Assembly: GCF_023701525.1 (NCBI RefSeq)
Contig: NZ_JAMQAW010000026.1
Coordinates: forward strand, 103,232 to 167,231
Length of the DNA stretch: 64,000 nucleotides
Source: Streptomyces albipurpureus
Lineage (GTDB): Bacteria > Actinomycetota > Actinomycetes > Streptomycetales > Streptomycetaceae
Reading direction: 5' to 3'
Positions 61,307-64,000 of the stretch are shown here, piece by piece (the stretch's first letter is position 1; each line of letters begins with the position of its first letter). The translations under genes and the position numbers were made by a program. The notes beneath the pieces were generated by a model that searched no databases, was not told the DNA's origin, and was given only the letters and a program-made list of their open reading frames with translations.

Positions 61307-62724
61307 CTCTCCCCACGGAGACTGCCCACCCCGAACTGGAGGGGCTGGGTACGTACGAGTTCGGCTGGGCCGACTCCGACGCGGCAGGTGCCGCGGCCAA
61401 GCGCGGCCTCTCCGAGGATGTCGTCCGCGACATCTCGGGGAAGAAGGACGAGCCGGAGTGGATGCTGAAGCTGCGGCTGAAGGGTCTGCGCCTGTTCGAC
61501 AAGAAGCCGATGCCCAGCTGGGGCTCGGATCTGTCGGGCATCGACTTCAACAACATCAAGTACTTCGTGCGGTCCACGGAGAAGCAAGCCGCGTCGTGGG
61601 AAGACCTCCCCGAGGACATCAAGAACACCTACGACCGGCTGGGCATCCCGGAGGCGGAGAAGCAGCGCCTGGTCGCCGGTGTCGCCGCCCAGTACGAGTC
61701 CGAGGTCGTCTACCACCAGATCCGTGAGGACCTGGAGGAGCAGGGCGTCATCTTCCTCGACACCGACACGGCGCTGAAGGAGCACCCGGAGCTCTTCCAG
61801 GAGTACTTCGGCACGGTCATCCCGGTCGGCGACAACAAGTTCGCCTCGCTGAACACCTCGGTGTGGTCCGGCGGCTCCTTCATCTACGTGCCGAAGGGTG
61901 TCCACGTCGACATCCCGCTCCAGGCCTACTTCCGTATCAACACGGAGAACATGGGTCAGTTCGAGCGGACGTTGATCATCGTCGACGAGGACGCCTACGT
62001 CCACTACGTCGAGGGTTGTACCGCGCCGATCTACTCGTCCGACTCGCTGCACAGCGCGGTCGTCGAGATCATCGTCAAGAAGGGCGGCCGCTGCCGCTAC
62101 ACGACGATCCAGAACTGGTCGAACAACGTCTACAACCTGGTCACCAAGCGTGCTGTCGCCTACGAGGGCGCCACCATGGAGTGGGTCGACGGCAACATCG
62201 GCTCCAAGGTGACCATGAAGTACCCGGCCGTCTACCTGATGGGCGAGCACGCCAAGGGCGAGACCCTGTCCATCGCCTTCGCGGGCGAGGGACAGCACCA
62301 GGACGCCGGCGCCAAGATGGTCCACATGGCTCCGAACACCTCCTCCAACATCGTCTCCAAGTCGGTGGCGCGAGGCGGTGGACGCACCTCCTACCGCGGT
62401 CTGATCGAGATCGGCGAGGGCGCGGCCGGATCCAAGTCCAATGTGCTCTGTGACGCACTGCTGGTCGACACGATCTCCCGCTCGGACACCTACCCCTATG
62501 TCGACGTCCGCGAGGACGATGTCTCCATGGGCCATGAGGCGACCGTCTCCAAGGTCTCCGAGGACCAGCTCTTCTACCTGATGAGCCGCGGCATGACCGA
62601 GTTCGAGGCGATGGCGATGATCGTGCGCGGCTTCGTCGAGCCGATCGCCAAGGAACTGCCGATGGAGTACGCGCTGGAGCTCAACCGGCTGATCGAACTC
62701 CAGATGGAGGGATCGGTCGGCTGA
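61303..62724 (+). CDS. sufB: Fe-S cluster assembly protein SufB
   Basis: Scaffold subunit of the SufBC2D complex, 473 aa. Typical features: VRDISGKKDEPEWMLKLRLKGL near residue 45, VWSGGSFIYVPKGVHVDIPLQAYFRIN, HYVEGCTAPIYS with conserved Cys, and the C-terminal GMTEFEAMAMIVRGFVEPI. No intein is present. ATG 61303 overlaps the sufR stop. The product acts in the cytosol with SufC (ATPase) and SufD. Confidence 0.98.
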   Translation: MTLPTETAHPELEGLGTYEFGWADSDAAGAAAKRGLSEDVVRDISGKKDEPEWMLKLRLKGLRLFDKKPMPSWGSDLSGIDFNNIKYFVRSTEKQAASWEDLPEDIKNTYDRLGIPEAEKQRLVAGVAAQYESEVVYHQIREDLEEQGVIFLDTDTALKEHPELFQEYFGTVIPVGDNKFASLNTSVWSGGSFIYVPKGVHVDIPLQAYFRINTENMGQFERTLIIVDEDAYVHYVEGCTAPIYSSDSLHSAVVEIIVKKGGRCRYTTIQNWSNNVYNLVTKRAVAYEGATMEWVDGNIGSKVTMKYPAVYLMGEHAKGETLSIAFAGEGQHQDAGAKMVHMAPNTSSNIVSKSVARGGGRTSYRGLIEIGEGAAGSKSNVLCDALLVDTISRSDTYPYVDVREDDVSMGHEATVSKVSEDQLFYLMSRGMTEFEAMAMIVRGFVEPIAKELPMEYALELNRLIELQMEGSVG

Positions 62725-62820
62725 TTCCGACCGCTCACGCGAGGGGCGGGCGCACCTGTGCCCGCCCCGTATGCGACTGAATTCTTGACCCGAAGGCAGA
62801 GAGAGAGCACGACGACAGCC

Positions 62821-64000
62821 ATGGCTGAGGCTCAGAACATTCCGGCGGGGTCCACCACCGCCGGCGCGATCGCGGTGGCCGCCGAGTCGACCGTCGCCAC
62901 CCGTATGAGTGCGCCCCCGTCCTTTGACGTGGCGGACTTCCCGGTTCCGCACGGCCGCGAGGAGGAGTGGCGCTTCACTCCGCTGAACCGGCTCGCCGGC
63001 CTCCACGACGGCACCGCCGTCGCGAGCGGCAACGGAGTCAAGGTCGTCATCGACGCACCCGACGGCGTCATCGTCGAGACCGTCGGCCGCGACGACGAGC
63101 GGCTCGGCAAGGCGGGCATCCCCGTGGACCGGGTCGCCGCCCAGGCGTACTCCTCCTTCGAACAGGCATCGGTCGTCACCGTGCCCAAGGAGAGCGTCCT
63201 CACCGAGCCGGTGCGCATCACCGTTCACGGTGAGGGCGGCACCGCCTTCTGCCACCAGGTCATCGAGCTGGGCGCCTTCGCCGAGGCCGTCGTGGTCATC
63301 GACCACACGGGCGATGCCGTTCTCGCCTCCAACGTCGACTACCTGCTCGGTGACGGCGCCAAGCTCACCGTCGTCTCCGTACAGGACTGGGACGACAAGG
63401 CCGTCCATGTGGCCCAGCACAACGCGCTGATCGGCCGGGACGCGAGCTTCAAGTCCGTCGTGGTCACCTTCGGCGGCGACCTGGTCCGACTGCACCCGCG
63501 CGTCTCCTACGCGGCCACCGGCGGAGAGGCCGAGCTGTTCGGCCTCTACTTCACCGACCGGGGCCAGCATCAGGAGCACCGCCTCCTCGTCGACCACAAC
63601 AACCCGCACAACAAGTCCAACGCGGTCTACAAGGGCGCGCTCCAGGGCGAGGGTGCCCATGCGGTGTGGATCGGCGATGTTCTGATCCGGGTCATGGCCG
63701 AGGGCACCGACACCTACGAGATGAACCGCAACCTGGTCCTCACCGATGGCGCACGCGTTGACTCCGTGCCCAACCTGGAGATCGAGACCGGCGAGATCGT
63801 CGGCGCCGGCCACGCCAGCGCCACCGGTCGTTTCGACGACGAGCAGCTCTTCTACCTGATGGCCCGTGGCATCCCCGAGCAGGACGCCCGCCGTCTGGTG
63901 GTCCGTGGCTTCTTCGCCGAGCTGGTCCAGCAGATCGGACTGCCCGATGTCGAAGAGCGCCTGATCACCAAGATTGAGCAGGAGTTGGAGGCGTCGGTCG
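62821..64000 (+). CDS. sufD: Fe-S cluster assembly protein SufD (3' end outside window)
   Basis: Partial: the open frame from ATG 62821 runs to the window edge, 393 codons without stop, and is probably only a few residues short of complete. The beta-helix core and the C-terminal SufB/D signature are present: LLVDHNNPHNKSNAVYKGAL, VPNLEIETGEIVGAGHASATGRFDDEQLFYLMARGIPE. SufD pairs with SufB in the SufBC2D scaffold and is needed for iron uptake into the cluster. AGAGAGAG just upstream serves as a purine-rich ribosome-binding site. sufC, sufS and sufU are expected beyond the edge. Confidence 0.97.
   Translation, partial: MAEAQNIPAGSTTAGAIAVAAESTVATRMSAPPSFDVADFPVPHGREEEWRFTPLNRLAGLHDGTAVASGNGVKVVIDAPDGVIVETVGRDDERLGKAGIPVDRVAAQAYSSFEQASVVTVPKESVLTEPVRITVHGEGGTAFCHQVIELGAFAEAVVVIDHTGDAVLASNVDYLLGDGAKLTVVSVQDWDDKAVHVAQHNALIGRDASFKSVVVTFGGDLVRLHPRVSYAATGGEAELFGLYFTDRGQHQEHRLLVDHNNPHNKSNAVYKGALQGEGAHAVWIGDVLIRVMAEGTDTYEMNRNLVLTDGARVDSVPNLEIETGEIVGAGHASATGRFDDEQLFYLMARGIPEQDARRLVVRGFFAELVQQIGLPDVEERLITKIEQELEASV

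Noticed and set aside
61099..63813. 904-aa open frame on the minus strand
   Set aside because: Lies exactly antisense to sufB and sufD, both certain genes; a GC-rich third-position shadow.

Overview
The window reads as chromosomal DNA of a Streptomyces or close relative. Codon use is very GC-rich, GTG starts are common, the developmental regulator WhiA and mycothiol-type enzymes are present, and the gene order is core-chromosomal for actinomycetes. I see no insertion sequence, prophage, CRISPR array, rRNA or convincing tRNA. It holds 51 supported genes; the last one, sufD, runs off the right edge.

Layout. (1) 0-5 kb: a secreted glycerophosphodiester phosphodiesterase, an MHYT membrane sensor and uvrB. 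(2) 5-9.7 kb: a tellurite/metal-stress group, with a TerD protein, a degenerate TerD fused to a large FtsK-like region, and a TerC membrane protein behind a yybP-ykoY (manganese) riboswitch. (3) 9.7-15.7 kb: a four-gene, translationally coupled MacAB-like export operon (permease, ATPase, adaptor, lipoprotein) facing a two-component system. (4) 15.8-20.5 kb: two small metabolic enzymes divergent from uvrA. (5) 20.5-22.0 kb: a gene-free stretch of three different tandem-repeat arrays. (6) 22-26.4 kb: PfkB kinase, Rieske protein, HTH regulator, and a secreted papain-like protease with a membrane-anchored partner. (7) 26.7-31.7 kb: uvrC-rapZ-yvcK-whiA, all overlapping. (8) 32-37 kb: two secreted peptidases, the first apparently broken by a C-tract frameshift. 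(9) 37-43 kb: glycolysis (gap-pgk-tpiA-secG, then an RbpA-family gene and pgi). (10) 43-54 kb: PH-domain proteins, a lipoprotein, and the pentose-phosphate operon tkt-tal-zwf-opcA-pgl. (11) 53-59 kb: haem O/A synthesis (ctaB, ctaA), an amidohydrolase-like protein, a TPR-like protein and an ABC-2 exporter. (12) 60.4-64 kb: the SUF iron-sulfur operon sufR-sufB-sufD.

How the genes work together. Central carbon metabolism dominates the second half: the glycolytic trunk plus the complete oxidative and non-oxidative pentose-phosphate route lie close together, next to haem O/A and Fe-S assembly. All three nucleotide-excision-repair subunits (uvrA, uvrB, uvrC) are scattered through the first half. 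uvrB has a near-perfect RecA-NDp-type damage promoter (TTGTCAGTG-N8-TACGGT) whose predicted start falls on the initiation codon. uvrC has a weaker match with the same geometry, and uvrA a weaker one still. These shared promoters, the manganese-riboswitch switch before terC, the candidate SufR operator, and the frameshift in the secreted peptidase are the most useful non-coding observations.
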